The notes below the pieces were generated by a model. It saw nothing but the letters and a program-made list of their open reading frames with translations. It was not told the origin of the DNA and made no database searches. Source: Hypomesus transpacificus (taxonomy: Eukaryota; Chordata; Actinopteri; Osmeriformes; Osmeridae). Taken from it: a DNA stretch of 64,000 nt. A program made the translations under genes and the position numbers. The stretch is from contig NC_061070.1 in assembly GCF_021917145.1 (NCBI RefSeq), positions 13,910,772 to 13,974,771 of the forward strand. The letters run 5' to 3'. This document shows, in pieces, positions 27,021 to 40,435 of this stretch (position 1 is the first letter of the stretch; every line of letters begins with the position of its first letter).

Positions 27021-28151
27021 GTTAACAATATACTTTAGTAACTACTGATGGGGATGACATTGTCAGGCAACATTCCGTGTTCAATTCTCACGAGTGGCTT
27101 TATCTCAAATGTTCACAAAACTAAAGCTAGCCAGCTCCAAGGCTCACCAAGATAAACAGTTAGATAAACGTGGCAAAAGGTTTCTACTAAATTCTTCAAA
27201 TTTTTCTTCCCACTTGCTCTGATACTTACTAAAATACACTGATGCTGTGCTAATTGAGGATGTTCTTAATTATACTACCAATCTTTCTTTGACTCTGTTG
27301 GGCAGTATGTTTTATACAGGATGCTCTACTGCCATAAAATGCTGTTTTTCACAGTTACAAATTAGAGAATAAAAGTTATTTATTAAGTGTTGCTATACAG
27401 TTTAAAACAAAATAAACCTATGTCAGTCTGTTCTGTATATAAAAAAAACATAAGAGAGAAGAGCAACCTCACATCATTGCAGTAGAAAGCATGCTTCTAT
27501 GTTCTATGAAATAGAATGCATATTTTGTAACTGGCACATTAAGTTGAGATTCAATTTTAGGGTTACTGTTTACCCAACAGTTCTGAAGAGCAGCATCTTG
27601 CACATTTAAAATAATTCAAAGTGTAACATACAATCAAAAGTAAGCAAAAATGATGAGTACTGTGTAATAAAAATAACCATCTCTAAATATGACTATATAC
27701 AAGATAACACATCTCATAGATCTGATATTAGTTTTTAGATTAATCAAATGTAAAGAGCTAACAGTTCACAGAAACCAGTAGCATTCACAAACCGTACTAG
27801 GGGATTGTACCCTTGATCTATCCTATCATTGCCTTTGGGTTGTCATTTGAAAGTAGAAGTTAGTTAACATTCAAAAACATAGGTCATATATTTAAACTAA
27901 CAGGGAACTAATAGGTATAACAACAAAGCGCTGTAATAACGTAATATTGTACTACACATATAAATGTGAATTGAATGTACTGTCAAATCTAGAATAATTG
28001 CATGTTTTATTATTATTTGTATAGCTGCTCAGATAGGCCTAGAGTATGTGATAAATATACCTATGCTATGTATTCATCAAAAGCTTATTTGGTCCATTCT
28101 GTTTCTGTTGTTTTGTAATGTAATGAGATATGCTACAGTTACAGTATAGAA

Positions 28152-28337
28152 GTCATGGGCAGGCTCGGACTGGCCGCCGGGAGAGTTGGGAGATTTCCCA
28201 AACGGTCAAACGGCCGCGGCATAATGCAAACATTTTAATAATTATATATATATATATATAATTATTAATTATCACGGCCGGTCTGTGTTTCAAAGTCACA
28301 GGCCGTTTTTCAGTCCCAGTCCAGACCTGGTCATGGG
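28152..28337. mobile_element. Short hAT-like MITE (170 bp) with 8-bp target-site duplication, copy 1
   Basis: The element at 28,160-28,329 is flanked by perfect 8-bp direct repeats GTCATGGG (28,152-28,159 and 28,330-28,337). Its ends are inverted: CAGGCTCGGACTGG and CCAGTCCAGACCTG. The interior has an AT-rich (TA)n centre between GC-rich arms containing GGCCG blocks, so it can fold back. The 8-bp duplication and CAGG-type ends fit a non-autonomous hAT element; there is no coding capacity. A second copy in the opposite orientation is at 40,262-40,428. Confidence 0.88.
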
Positions 28338-29067
28338 TGTCAGTTGCGACAAAAGGAACTAATGATTTCACTGACATTCCTCTGTTATATTTACAAACCA
28401 TTTTATGGGGAATACATAATAATAACAATTTTTTATCAATCACCGTAAAAACTAAGATTGCAAAGATTGTACAAATGTTGTACTACCACACAACATTGTA
28501 TTCTGCAACACTTCTGATCATATCTCTAATGTTAAGATTTAGTCAGCTCCATGTGAGCCTAATAATGATATATGTCTCCATTCAAGACTGAAGATTGACA
28601 TTTTGTGTTGGCATGATGTCAGCACTACACATAGTGAACAAGTTTAGGGGGAAACAAGCATAAGGACAGAATCAAATACATGCTAATGCAACTAATGCAT
28701 GCTAATGCTAATGCTAGAACTTTTCATTTGATAAACAACCTATCGTAAACTGTAGTACTTTAGAATCAGGGTTTCCAGTGAATGAGATCATCCAGCTTAA
28801 CACTGAAGAGTAGATCCTGTACATCAGGTAAAATGCAGATGTGTAAGATATGTGTTTAACCTGAGATATTTGAGTCCATTATTACATTTATGAGCACATT
28901 TAGACATTGCATATTTTTCCTTATCCTTAATGAGCTCACTTAGCTTAACTATAAACTACCTGATGGCACTCAAGGATGAAACTGCAGTTAATAAGACTAC
29001 TTCATTGTCCTTCAACCTTCATTAATTGTGATGCGGTCTTCTGTTATCTTGGCCCTCTACATACGGG

Positions 29068-31070
29068 CTACCTGCAGACCTCATCCAGAAGATTCATGTT
29101 ATCTCGTAGCTTCACTGCCACAGAGTAGACTTGAGGCTTCAGGGTCAGGCCATATATGCTGTCCATGGTGACCGGCTTGTCTGGGTCTGCACTGAAGTGG
29201 CACTGGTGGACCAGCAGTGATGTGAATAGGAAGAGCTGCATCTTGGACAGCTCCTCACCGATGCACCGTCTCTTGCCCATTGAAAAGATGAGCACGCTGC
29301 TTGTCAGGTCCTTGTTCAGGTTCCCATCCATGTCCAGGAAGCGCTGGGGGTCAAAGGTTTCTGGATCGGCCCATGTGTTTGGGTCATGGTTGATGGACCA
29401 CTGATTGATGAAGACCACTGTGTCCTTAGGGATGTTGTAGTCCATGATGGAGGTGTCGGTGGTGGTGCTGTGAGGGATGGTGAGAGGCACAAAACTGGTA
29501 AAGCGCATCACTTCATAGATGAAGGCCATGACATAAGGCAAATGAGCCTGGTCCTCGATGACTGGCAGCCGACTGCGTGCCACCACAGTGTGCACTTCCT
29601 TCTGGAGACGCAACTGCAATTCCGGAAACCTTTAACGTCAAAGTAAAAGTAACAGATTTAGAAATAGGGATGTATTTTGATGCTCTATACTTAAGCCGCA
29701 CTGTAGACTTTCAAGCTTTTTTTAATGTTCTTGTTCAGTTTCTGGGAAAGTGTTCATGGATTGTATAAAGACGGGGAGGCTCAAATGTATACAATGTATC
29801 GACGTGACGTGATGTCTCTAATGGGTATGAATCTGATACAGCTGTCTGTCTTTTCTTATTTAACTACCTAATTTATTCCACTGAAATTCAACAGTAAAAT
29901 TCAAACATGAAGTGGCTCAAAATGACCATCTTTTCTACTGTTATAATGTTTCATCTAAGCGGCTTTCAACTGTTACAGCAGAATACTGTTCTACCGAGGT
30001 ATATGCACGGGTGACGTACAGCCCATTTCATTTTAGTATAGATTCTTATTGACAACATACCTCACGAGAATAAGGACGATCCACTGAAGTGCGGTTGACA
30101 GTGTGTCTTGACTTGCTCCAAAAATATCACCTATAGTGGGAGACACGTAGTCCTTCCAATGAGGATATAAATCGTTCGTGTTACCGCTGATATTTTTAAA
30201 TGCCAGAATGAAAGCATCTGTCATGTCCCGAATTGTGCTTAAATCAATTGTCTTTCGGTGCTCGACTACTTTCTCCACGATGAAAATGCCGAATTCCCGA
30301 TTTAGAGCCTTAAAATGATCAAATATTGTTTTGATTGGGTTGGGAAAATATTGAAGGAAGGGCATCACGTCCACAATGCTTCCAGCCCCCACTGTTTGGC
30401 TGAATTGGTCATTTCGTCCCACCACTTGCTGAAACTCAGCGTCGTCGTAGGAGTATCTCTTTCCAAAGCACACCGCGCTCATTATGTTAGCCGTTGATAC
30501 CACTAGATATGCAGCAGGTTGGAAATATTTTTCTTCTTTGGTCTTTTTAATGAACAGTTGAAGCAGCTCCCTGACTTCACAAACTAGGTGGTTCTCAAAC
30601 GCTTTTTTGGTGTTTATATTCCCTGTAGAAAACGTCCTTACAGTTGACTGAGCAATTTTTCGATGAATTTTCCACCACTCAGTGAATGTGTTAAAAGCAA
30701 GACTATTGCCATTCGAAACGTATTTAAAAGAAGTAAAGTCTGGTCTTCCCGCAAAATCATGTCCTTTCTTTACAAGCGCCTGTCTGATTGCGTCGCCGTT
30801 CAGCACCACCACGGTCCGGAGGCCGAGTTTGATTTGAAATACATTCCCATATATCCGTGACATGCGAGAGAAATAGAGGTGAGGCATGTTGCCTATCTGT
30901 GCAGCATTACCGATAACCGGCCACGGGAAGGGTCCTGGCGGGTGGTGTACGTCCCAGTACTGCCGAATGCATCGCCATAGGTAAATGGTAAACAGTGCAG
31001 TAAAAGACGCCAGTAGAATAGCTTGTGTTGATAGGCGGTTGACCTCCTGAAACAGAACTAGTACGTTCAT
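29068..31070 (-). CDS. cyp1b1: Cytochrome P450 1B1, two coding exons
   Basis: CDS on the - strand: 31,070-30,061 and 29,629-29,068, joined in phase 2, 523 aa (human 543). I chose the ATG at 31,070, not the upstream in-frame one at 31,136, because an acceptor (TTACTCATTATAG) ends at 31,079. Exon 2 therefore starts at 31,078 and a non-coding exon 1 lies further right, as in other CYP1B1 genes. Visible: an N-terminal membrane anchor, proline-rich hinge [13 protein letters not shown]-helix GASQDT (about 318-323), ExxR (EVMR, 376-379) and heme loop [10 protein letters not shown] with the cysteine ligand at about 459. All key residues are intact. This ER monooxygenase oxidises polycyclic aromatics, estradiol and retinoids. 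The coding intron argues against the single-exon fish cyp1c genes, and linkage to rmdn2 supports cyp1b1. Confidence 0.96.
29630..30060 (-). other. cyp1b1 intron, 431 bp
   Basis: Intron between the two coding exons, with donor GTATGT and acceptor ending TTAAAG on the - strand. No other feature seen. Confidence 0.8.
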
Positions 31071-31784
31071 GATGAAGCCTATAATGAGTAAATATAAGAT
31101 GTCAGAAATAACCAAATATCTGTATTTATATGACACATATCTTCCATTCTGTCAACCTTTTTTTGTTGTCTGTTGAATGAATAAAATGTCAAATGTAATG
31201 TAAAAGTGCATTTACAGGTTACAAAAAGTCAGATTTCGAAGTGTTTTACAGGGGTTATTATTAGTATTAATAATATTCATATAATTTTAAGCAGAATGCA
31301 AACCATGCTAGACATCAAACAGGCAATTATGAGTACAGCACCTTGCAGTTAGCCTAAGTTGCGTCCTTAAAGAAAGGCTTTGGGCTTTGACACAAAGTTT
31401 CTTAAATGCGAAGATATTGTGTCTGATTAGATATTCGACAATTATTTTGCTGTTTGTAAAAAGTGTATATCCTTCACTTGAATTGGTAACATTTGACGAT
31501 CGAGATGTCCGATTCTTCTGTTCTCATAACGGATTAATAAAAAGTATATAGCCAGTAATTTTCCAATGTCTCGACAACCATCTTCACCTAACGTATCGCA
31601 AAGTTCCAGGCGCTCCACTCGTTCTCCACATGTAGTCTATCAAACACCTGACAGCCCTGAGTCAAATGATTTATCATAAACAGAGGAGTGTTAAATAGCA
31701 TCATTGACCGTCACCGTCGTGGTTTGTTGTAATGGGTGGGTTGCATAGTGTCAGCCCCCTCAGCCCCGTTACCACCAACGACTC

Positions 31785-31800
31785 TCTCCCCCCCCCCCCC

Positions 31801-31895
<95 letters not shown>

Positions 31896-31935
31896 TCCCT
31901 CTCTCGCTCTCTCCCTCTCTCTCGTTCTCTGTTCT
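31785..31935. repeat. C run plus (CT)n microsatellite
   Basis: A run of C followed by about 120 bp of CT repeats with CCCT and GCT interruptions, roughly 0.7 kb upstream of the cyp1b1 coding exon. Confidence 0.93.
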
Positions 31936-32576
31936 CTCTCAGACAGTTGTACTTTCCGACAAGCAGCTGCACAATACTGTCCTCGTGGAGCTTCGTTTTC
32001 AAAATACTTGCCTCTTCCTATTGCAGTTTCTGTTCAATGTCTCTTTAATAACAAAAATGCATTTAAAACGTTTGCATATGTTTGAATGTAGGCTAGCCCC
32101 CTTTTGTAGAAAATTTAAGGTACAATATGGCATACACAATCTTTGAGCTCAATTGTAGGCTTATGCATTTGGTTCATATTATTTTTAGCACATTGTTTAT
32201 CATTATTATTATTATTACTAGCAGTGTTATTCTATTGTAATTTGTATTAATAATGAACAATTATAGTTTACAGTTGACATCTTAATTATTTGTGTTATAA
32301 CTTCAAACGTTATATGACCATTAAATAACTGAGCCAACTGTGATTGAAATGTAATACGGAGGATATATTTACAGTTTTTATTTGGTTAATTTTTTAATTG
32401 GTTGTGACAAAATGCTATGTGCAGTCATCACTGTTTATTTCGTTTATTTCGTGAATTAGCCTACAGTCAACTAGTAAAATATACAAGGATATGGCTAAAG
32501 CTATGGCGTTTAGCCAGCATTTCTATTCAAAATCCACAATAATATTGCCCCATAGGCTGCATGCATCTAATCCACG

Positions 32577-32620
<44 letters not shown>

Positions 32621-32622
32621 AA
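32577..32622. repeat. C34-A12 homopolymer tract
   Basis: 34 consecutive C followed directly by 12 A. Such tracts are prone to length error in assembly. The complementary strand is a G run able to form quadruplexes. Confidence 0.9.
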
Positions 32623-33687
32623 CCCGAATAGATCCTATTTAAAGCTAAATATGTTGTAAAATGTCTTCATTTCTTTTTTCAAGTTATACCTTTCTCTCGT
32701 ATGCACAAAGACCAATCTTTTTTATTTAGTAGGTGATATTTGATCATGTGATGGGAATTATTATTATTGTTATCAGGCCCTAAAAACACATAGGTCTATT
32801 GGCTAAACACATCAGGCAATATGTGACCCACGTTAGCCTACACAAGCTAGCAACCATAATGTCAAGACGGCATTCATTAAAATGTTTGGCAAAATATAGC
32901 CTACTTTACCATCATCTTTAAGCAGTTTTATTTTTTACAGAAGAAAAATTTAATAGCTGTTATTATTTTCCTTGCCTGTGTCTGACTAATTATGTTTGTC
33001 TAGATAGAACTAAAATATCGCTTAATGCGAAAGAAAATCCTAATCCCGTGTAGCGACCTATATTGAAGCCTGTGTAAAGTTAACTTTACGAACATAGGCT
33101 ACTTTTACAGAATATTTTGTATGAAAATGTATGAGGTAAGGCATGCAATGTTGTTCACAGCCTTCTTATTTATAGAAAGCATCGTCTTTCTATAAACACC
33201 CAGCATCAATATTAATTTACACAAGCATGAGCTCGGTAGGGCACTTGTTAGGACTTGTTGAGGATTTCAGTACCACGGACAGCGCATACGAGATAACCTC
33301 TTCTTTATTTTTAACATGGATTATATTACCTTATGCTATTTAAAACCACAGCCATAAAAAAATGTGTATAGATAAAATGATTGACTAGTGTGTACATTAA
33401 CTGTTGGGCATGTGCCCAGTCAGCATAGCCACACTTAATTTTGCACACCATTCCATGAACCTTGTATAATTAATATACTCCTACAACTGGTTTAAAGTGG
33501 GCCGAATCTGATTTACAAAACTAAATTTCCTCGTTGAAAGTTTGGGCTGCATTAACTTCAACCTATGTGTTTTATAATTACTGTCAATGTTTATACAGTA
33601 TATGACACCCTCATGATACCTCGACAATACCTCACCTGGTTAGACTATAAATGCAAGTGTAATAAATATGTGATTATACATTTATAT

Positions 33688-33868
33688 TACATTTAGTCAT
33701 TTAGCAGACGCTCTTATCCAATGCGACTTACAGTAAGTACGGGGACATTCTCCCCGAGGCAAGTAGGGTTAAGTGCCTTGCCCAAGGACACAACGTCACA
33801 CGGGAATCAAACCAACAACCTTCTGATTAATAGCCCAACTCCCTAACCGCTCAGCCTTCTGATCCCGC
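33688..33868 (-). mobile_element. tRNA-derived SINE, copy A
   Basis: Reverse-complement copy of a fish SINE. Read on the - strand it has a tRNA-like head with an A box in a diverged GGCTGAGCGGTTAGG context and a B box GGTTTGATTCC. The conserved body includes CTTGGGCAAGGCACTT and the tail GCGTCTGCTAAATGACTAAA. The head resembles class II (Leu/Ser-type) tRNA. The element is full-length but diverged. Confidence 0.88.
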
Positions 33869-36000
33869 ACTATAAACACTATCTGCAAGATTTTAAAATG
33901 TGATTTGAGTCTTAGAAGTACGTGTATCAAAATTGGATTAATCAGAAGCCCTATCAGAACCCTTTTTATTGTCAGACATCATACCCAACATAAAAGCTTC
34001 TTTTGGAGGTCCAGTAGATTTAGTTATGGATTCAAATCTTGAATCCTGAGTTATTAAGAATAAATGAACACTTACTCAAGTACAGCCTTCTATCTGTACT
34101 GGTTCTATGGAATTCCTCCTGGCTTGGTGATTGTGTGCCAGCCTGTAGTGTTCCTTTGGTAACGGCACTCATAAGGGCGGAGAGAAGTAGATAAACACAG
34201 ACTATCCCCAGCCCTTGTCATTGGAAAAGCCCATTCTTAACCTCAGTAATTGGAACTACATCCACACACTTTTTTCTTTGTTGGACTCAAGACTCAGGAA
34301 GTGAGCTGAACCATGACAGAAGGTTATGTGTGTGTGTGTGTGCTTATGAGCTGGATTTGGCCAGCTCTGCTCAGTCAAACTGGTGATCCTGAACATCTGC
34401 GGTCATGAGAAAGGGTTCATGTGGCAAACAACACAGTCAAATCCAATTCCGAAGACACATTCTCCTTTGACAACCTTTCTCTTCTGTACCTAGTCCGTTT
34501 AATGCACTGCAATCTAAATTAACATTTAGTTTCAAATCAAACTCACTTAAGCTAATTACATTTTGAAATTCCTCACAAAGAAGAAGAAATCAGGGTTCCA
34601 CTACAACATTTTGTGATCTCCCTTGGCACCAAGCTGTGTTATATTGACATCTGTCAGCATCTCAGTGTCGGGCAACCTATATTCATGAGGTCAGGGACAA
34701 TATGCCTGTCTGTGGACCTTTTCTATGCAATGAATCTTGACCGACTTAAGCATGCCCAAATAATCTATGGGAGATAACTCTTTCACTATTGACTTAATTG
34801 TAAAGCTAGAAATGATTTAAAACACATTTTTTGACTATAGAGTACATAGTCTTATACTACATTATCTTGTGTCCCTAGACAGCAACGTGGATTTTGGTCA
34901 CGTATGCCCTCTGATGGACCGCACAGAGCTCCTGGTTCTTATATTGTTATCCTCTGGTGTTGTGCTCATTTTGTACTTCCAAGCCCTTTAGCTGACCACG
35001 TCCCAAACTGACAAACACCAAAATAGAACACTGCAAATGCTTTACTTATTCAGAACTTTGCATATCTGTTACTTGCAAAATCTTTATTATTATATATATT
35101 ATTACTGCATAAGTCTATTCAGCCTATGGTCTGCACCTCTCTGTATCATCAACTGTCTCTAGAGGAAGAGATCTGTTACCGAGTTGCTTTTTCCAAGGTT
35201 TCCAAAAGAAATTCTTCCAGGATTTCAGTTTTCCCTTCCCTTATCATCCTTGAGGGTTTTAGGTTGGGTATAGGTGTTGGGTATAGATCTATGGGTGTCT
35301 GTGTATCCCTCCGTGACGTTGCATATAAAGAGGACGGTAACAAATAAAATGTGATGTGAGAATGTATCTTTAGGGTATGCTTTTCTGTACAGTAGACTAG
35401 ACAGTTCAGGCAACTGCTGAAAGCTAGAAAAACACACAATGGGCAACAACATCAATGATACAAGAAAAGGCCCATTCATTGATTTATGTAATTAATTAGT
35501 GGAACTGTTCACAAAGGTGTGTACTTTTCTGCTCTCAGTTGGCTTATCTTCATCTTCAGATTGATGCTGTGAAAGTCTGGTGGAGATAGACGACCTGAGA
35601 GAATGGCCTTAGGCTGTTCCAAACATAGAGAGCAGTCACGCAAGAGCACTCTATCATGAGAGTGCGTTTTGAGGGGAATTCTGTTGACAGCTTCACTAAA
35701 ATGCAACGCTGCGTGTGGTTTGGAATTGCATTGCTTACTGAGTGAAGTGTGTGGAATAGGTTTTGCAGTCAGCATTTAAAAAAGCATCTGAACACATCAC
35801 ACCAGCTTGGTACGTGACTTCAAAAACATCCCATTTTTCAGTGTCTACTGCATTTATTCAGAAGAGGCCAAACCCGCAGGCCATATAGGCACTGTGTAAT
35901 AATGTGTAGTGACACACAGGTTATAAAGTCCTTGATACATACCAGTGCCTATGGCATATATTTGTCAGGCAGACATGACCACTGAGTAATGTGCAATCCT

Positions 36001-36208
36001 ACATTTACATTTAGTCATTTAGCAGACGCTCTTATCCAGAGCGACTTACAGTAAGTACAGGGTACAGTACAGTACATTGCCCCCGAGGCAACTAGGGTGA
36101 AGTGCCTTGCCCAAGGACACAACGTCATTTGGCTTGGCGGGGAATCGATCCGGCAACCTTATGATTACTAGTCCGACTCTGTCACCGCTCAGCCATCTGA
36201 CTCCCCAC
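36001..36208 (-). mobile_element. tRNA-derived SINE, copy B
   Basis: Same family as the copies at 33,688 and 47,649. On the - strand: TCAGATGGCTGAGCGGT (A box region), GGATCGATTCC (B box), CTTGGGCAAGGCACTTC, and a tail ending in AAATGTAAATGT. A short GTACAGTACAGTACA expansion lies in the body. I could not define a clear target-site duplication. Confidence 0.9.
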
Positions 36209-39200
36209 CATTCCTGAGGCCTTTCAGGTTCACGCAGTATGACATTGATCAGATATACTGTACTGAAGCCATAAACCAGTTATGATCTTGTGTATATTGA
36301 AGAACATCGGACACAAATGTTAACCAGAATGCTGAAGACCTGTTACACATACCTGAGGATGTTCTTCGTGCAGTTTTATTTCAATACAGGGCCCAAATTT
36401 ATTCATGGATAACTACTGTTCTGATGTAAATGAGTGGGTTTACATATGACCAGGTTAGTTACAGTACAACTGTGATTGGAGCACAACACCACGGGATGAT
36501 AAACCCTGTTCTTCTCACAAGTTTCTGAAATGTACGCACACACACACATACACGTGCCTTACTGATACAACAATATAAGAGTATCTGTCGGTATGGATTT
36601 ATCCTGCCTTTCTCTGATGTGAGAGGTGAAGTAACCTGACGCTCTGAGGTTGTTTGACTACCAGGCGAGTAAAGCATCCCTTGGTGTGACTCAGCAAGGG
36701 TTAAACATAGAGGCATACCCTGTTCCCGTGGCCTGCTCTCTCTTACTCCTCATTAACCGAATGACCTCTTTGACTCCCAATGTCAAACTGCCCCACAACT
36801 ACACCCTCCCTCCTGCTCCCCCCCAGACACGACCCAGAGAAGCACAAATCCAGTGTTTTGCTGAAACAGACAGGAAAAAAAACCTCAAAGTTCATGAAAA
36901 GGGAACCATGCTAATGAGTGTTAGTATCCTAATGACCTTGCGGATGAACTGAGTGTTCATTGAGGTATCTCTATGTGAGTGGTCTTTTTTGTCTGGCCAA
37001 CTGCTGTTGAGGCCCTTTCCAAAAGCGTAGCCAGCAGCCCGTGAAGGCGTCTCACTCCATCCCCACACTAAAAGGGCATTTTCCCTCTGAATCCTGAATC
37101 CGATTTGTTGTTATTTTGAAGGAAAGCCATTGTCACAAGTCTGGGAAGGGCAGCTGAACTATTGGTACTTTGGGAAGAATGGAAGCCCGTCTGTATAGCG
37201 CCTGTCAAATCGCATGACTGCGCTTTCTGGGTAAAATTGACGCATCCTCACTACTCCTTTTTGGTTGCTGTCATTGTTTTTATGTCTTATTTAAAGAGAC
37301 AAATGTACTAACTTCATGTAAAAGGTTTCGTCAATCAAAGCAAGAAAGAAAAAACTCATAATGAGTCTAGAGATATTTAGTTTTGTCTTGTGTGACCTGA
37401 CAGGGGACTGGATATATTCCTTGTAATCACAAATTACAATTGGCCTGTACATAAATAACTGTCCAGATAATATAAAACAATTTGTTGTGTCAATTCTAAG
37501 ATAGATACAGGATGTGTATTTTTCGGCTTCAAACCACATAGCATAAACATTTCCTGTGGTTGCGGGAATCTTTCAGGCATTTGAACACTGGGAACAGAGC
37601 TGTGTGGAGAACCAGGCTTTCTGCCCTGCTTCTCTACAAGATGACAGTGTTGCTATTCCAACCCTTAGGAAGTCTGTCATTAAAAGTCACTGAAGCTTAG
37701 CAGCACACCCCCCCTTCTGTTGATCTGTTTCCCTTTGTGAGAGGTCAGAGGTGAAGCAGCATTCAAAGACAAGCAAAGCCTCCCCCGTACCCTCTTCTGA
37801 GGCCCATCTTTGTGTTTTCACTAGCAGGTAATGATGACTGAGCGTCACATATGATGGGCATGAGCCTGCAGCATGCTAGTCACGCGAGGTGTATTGTCTG
37901 CTCCATGTTTCAGAAGTCATGGGGCACCTTAGCGTGGCTCAGCATGGTGTTGGACAGTCATTTGTCCGACTCTAATAACACCAGCTTCTTCAAAGCGATT
38001 TCTGAATGCTTTTGCAGATCTCTACCAACTTTTACATTTCCTGTCAAGTTACCTTTATTGTGTGTACACAAACAATAATGGATCGCCTCCAATTCCATGA
38101 AACCCTAATGATCAACCCATTGCCATTGAATACATTTAATTCATTTGACATCAAGTTTTACCTATATGCTTCTTTTTACAATCTCTGCACAGAGGGGACC
38201 CAAAGTGTATATAGAGTTTAAAAGTTTAAGGTATTGGGAACAACCTGCAATAGGCCTGTCAGACTGTTCTCTGGAGCATTAAACCGTGACTTATCTTGCC
38301 ATTCATGCGAAAACCAAGAGTGTATACAATTTGTTGCCACACAAACGCAGAATGAACTTAGTCTTTTTTCTCTGATTATCGTATTGTCTATTATTGGTTC
38401 TAAAAGAGACTGCAGGAATTATTCTTAAATAAACCTTTAGGACCAAATTTTGTCTCAACCACTGAGGACATGGAGGATTATGTTTTCCAGTGATCATCTT
38501 TTTTCTCACGATGACTCACGTGTGTCAGGGTGTTCCAGTATGTCTCGAGGCTTGCGTGACTTCGGCACACTGGAGGAAAGAGAAAAATTCCCCTTAAAGA
38601 GAAAATTCCTTGACAGTCTCTTCTGGGTCCCTGCATTTTTCAGTGTCTTGTTTCATAGAGGGTTTGGTATTTCCTCTAAGCTTTTGGTTGCTGTTGAAAC
38701 GTCATCAACGGTTTATCCAAAAGTCTTGTGGAGGGGAATTTGTTGAGGTTCTGGTTTGTGTTGGTCTTAAAGCTATTGTTAAGGTTCAACCTCTAAGATG
38801 AGGGGACATAGTAATAAGTCAATTAAGTTAAGAAAAAGTTAAAAAGTGTTTTCAGATGACTGTATGTCTTTGACCCGTCTGAGATTTTTGTGTCCATTAA
38901 TTTCTCTTCTCTTATTTCTCTTCTCTTATGAACACAGTGTGAGAGATACCCGGCGGTCATTCTTAGAGGCCGTTTTAATTGACAACTTAGTTTAGTTAGT
39001 AAAATTGCAATCAAGATATTCTAAATGTTCAATAATTCAAAGCGTCTCTCAAGCAGAACTTTCTCACTATGTTGCCACAACATCAGCAGAATGTGACAAG
39101 TGTCAGGTAGACAAAATGAACCATGAGGTTCAGCTCATTATGGCAAATAATTGGGCTGCATTTGTCCTATCTGGGCACAGACCATTATAATATAATATTT

Positions 39201-40253
39201 TAATATATGAAACAATGTCCTAAAACAATAAACCAACGTACAGTATTTTAGAAAACTGGTCCTGCCAAAATGTTCCTTTCGGAGATGATTACAGTATTTG
39301 AACAATTAGTGTAAACACTGCTGATTTAGAGTAATCCAAATTCCTATTGTCCATTTTATGTCTTAAAGTAATTAGGGTGTACATGTTTACAGATTTCAGG
39401 AAGGCTGCAAACTGTTATCCCTGTTTACGGCTCCAACAAGCTTCAGCCCGTAACTACTGTGTAATGTCATGTTGTGTGCAGTTCTGCTGTTCTAACTTGT
39501 TACTGTATGATGTAATGGAATGTTTGAGGAAGTCTTAAAACCCTCATGCTAACAGAGGGGTGTGTTAAAGGGAAACAGAATTATAGTACCAAAATAATGT
39601 CCAACTGTCTTTTGTCCAAGATTCTCTCCATCTGTATACAAAGATGAATACATTTTCTTTGAATGACCGTACTCAACGTATTCAACAGAGCCTTCCTTTG
39701 CTGAGAGCTCATCTCCAAAATAAATGTGGATGTTTCCATCAAACGAAAGGCCAATTTAGATCCCATCAGCGATCAGCCACAGTTTGAGTTTCCTAACCGT
39801 CAAAGCCACAAAGACGGCCATGCTCCAATAATCTGAGTAGATCTCTAATGAGTTTTCTTTATTGTTTTGGTCTCTGTCCTGCCCGTTGCTGGAGCCATGG
39901 ACTGACAGAAGGAGCTCTGTAGGCCCGCCTGCCAGGAAGACCAGTACAGCTGTCCTCCTAGGAACCCCACCAGAACTAGAACCCATTCACCTACCTACCC
40001 CAAAAGAATGCCACACACCCATCTGCCTTACCCTGACCCCTAGAAGTAGGTTCAGATTTAGGTTCAGGTTTCTTGATTTGTACCCATAAGTAAATATGGT
40101 GTATGTTTCCATTTCAGTTTTTAATGACATTTGCAGCAGACATGAGTTTGAGCAATTATGACTGTTTATGACATTTACACTCTAGCGGGTGATCTGGCTG
40201 CTTCACTCGTGTTGAGTGTTACCGTGTTGTTTTGATTTTTGCATACATGTTTA

Positions 40254-40435
40254 GAGCCAAGTGGGTCTGGACTGGGACTGAAAAAAGGGCCGGGACTTTG
40301 ATACGCAGACCGGCCCCCACCTTGTATCTTTATTATAATATTTTTTATTTTTTTTTGCATTATGCCGCAGCCGTTTGACCGGCCGTTCAGGAAATCTCCC
40401 AACTCTCCCGACGGCCAGTCCGACCCTGGAGCCAA
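40254..40435. mobile_element. Short hAT-like MITE, copy 2, opposite orientation
   Basis: The reverse complement of the element at 28,160-28,329. Outer segments match closely (GGTCTGGACTGGGACTGAAA at one end, CCAGTCCGACCCTG at the other); the AT-rich centre differs. Flanking GAGCCAA occurs at 40,254-40,260 and 40,429-40,435. If the element starts at 40,262, the duplication is 8 bp with one mismatch, consistent with hAT-type insertion. Confidence 0.82.

Larger units (their letters stand above)
24350..29067. other. Convergent 3' region between rmdn2 and cyp1b1
   Basis: Holds the rmdn2 3' UTR (left) and cyp1b1 3' UTR (right); the ends are not resolvable by eye. On the - strand AATAAA occurs at 28,006-28,011 and 27,379-27,384, both plausible cyp1b1 poly(A) signals. 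A 30-bp minisatellite and a hAT-like MITE lie in between. No gene seen. Confidence 0.5.

Noticed and set aside
26540..27025. 161-codon open frame with a repeated RPTRTCNLVV peptide
   Set aside because: Explained by a 30-bp tandem repeat whose period is a multiple of three; the opposite strand is open too, and there are no splice sites or flanking coding signal.
31071..31136. Upstream in-frame ATG of cyp1b1
   Set aside because: A splice acceptor on the - strand ends at 31,079, between this ATG and the one at 31,070, so the upstream residues are intronic.
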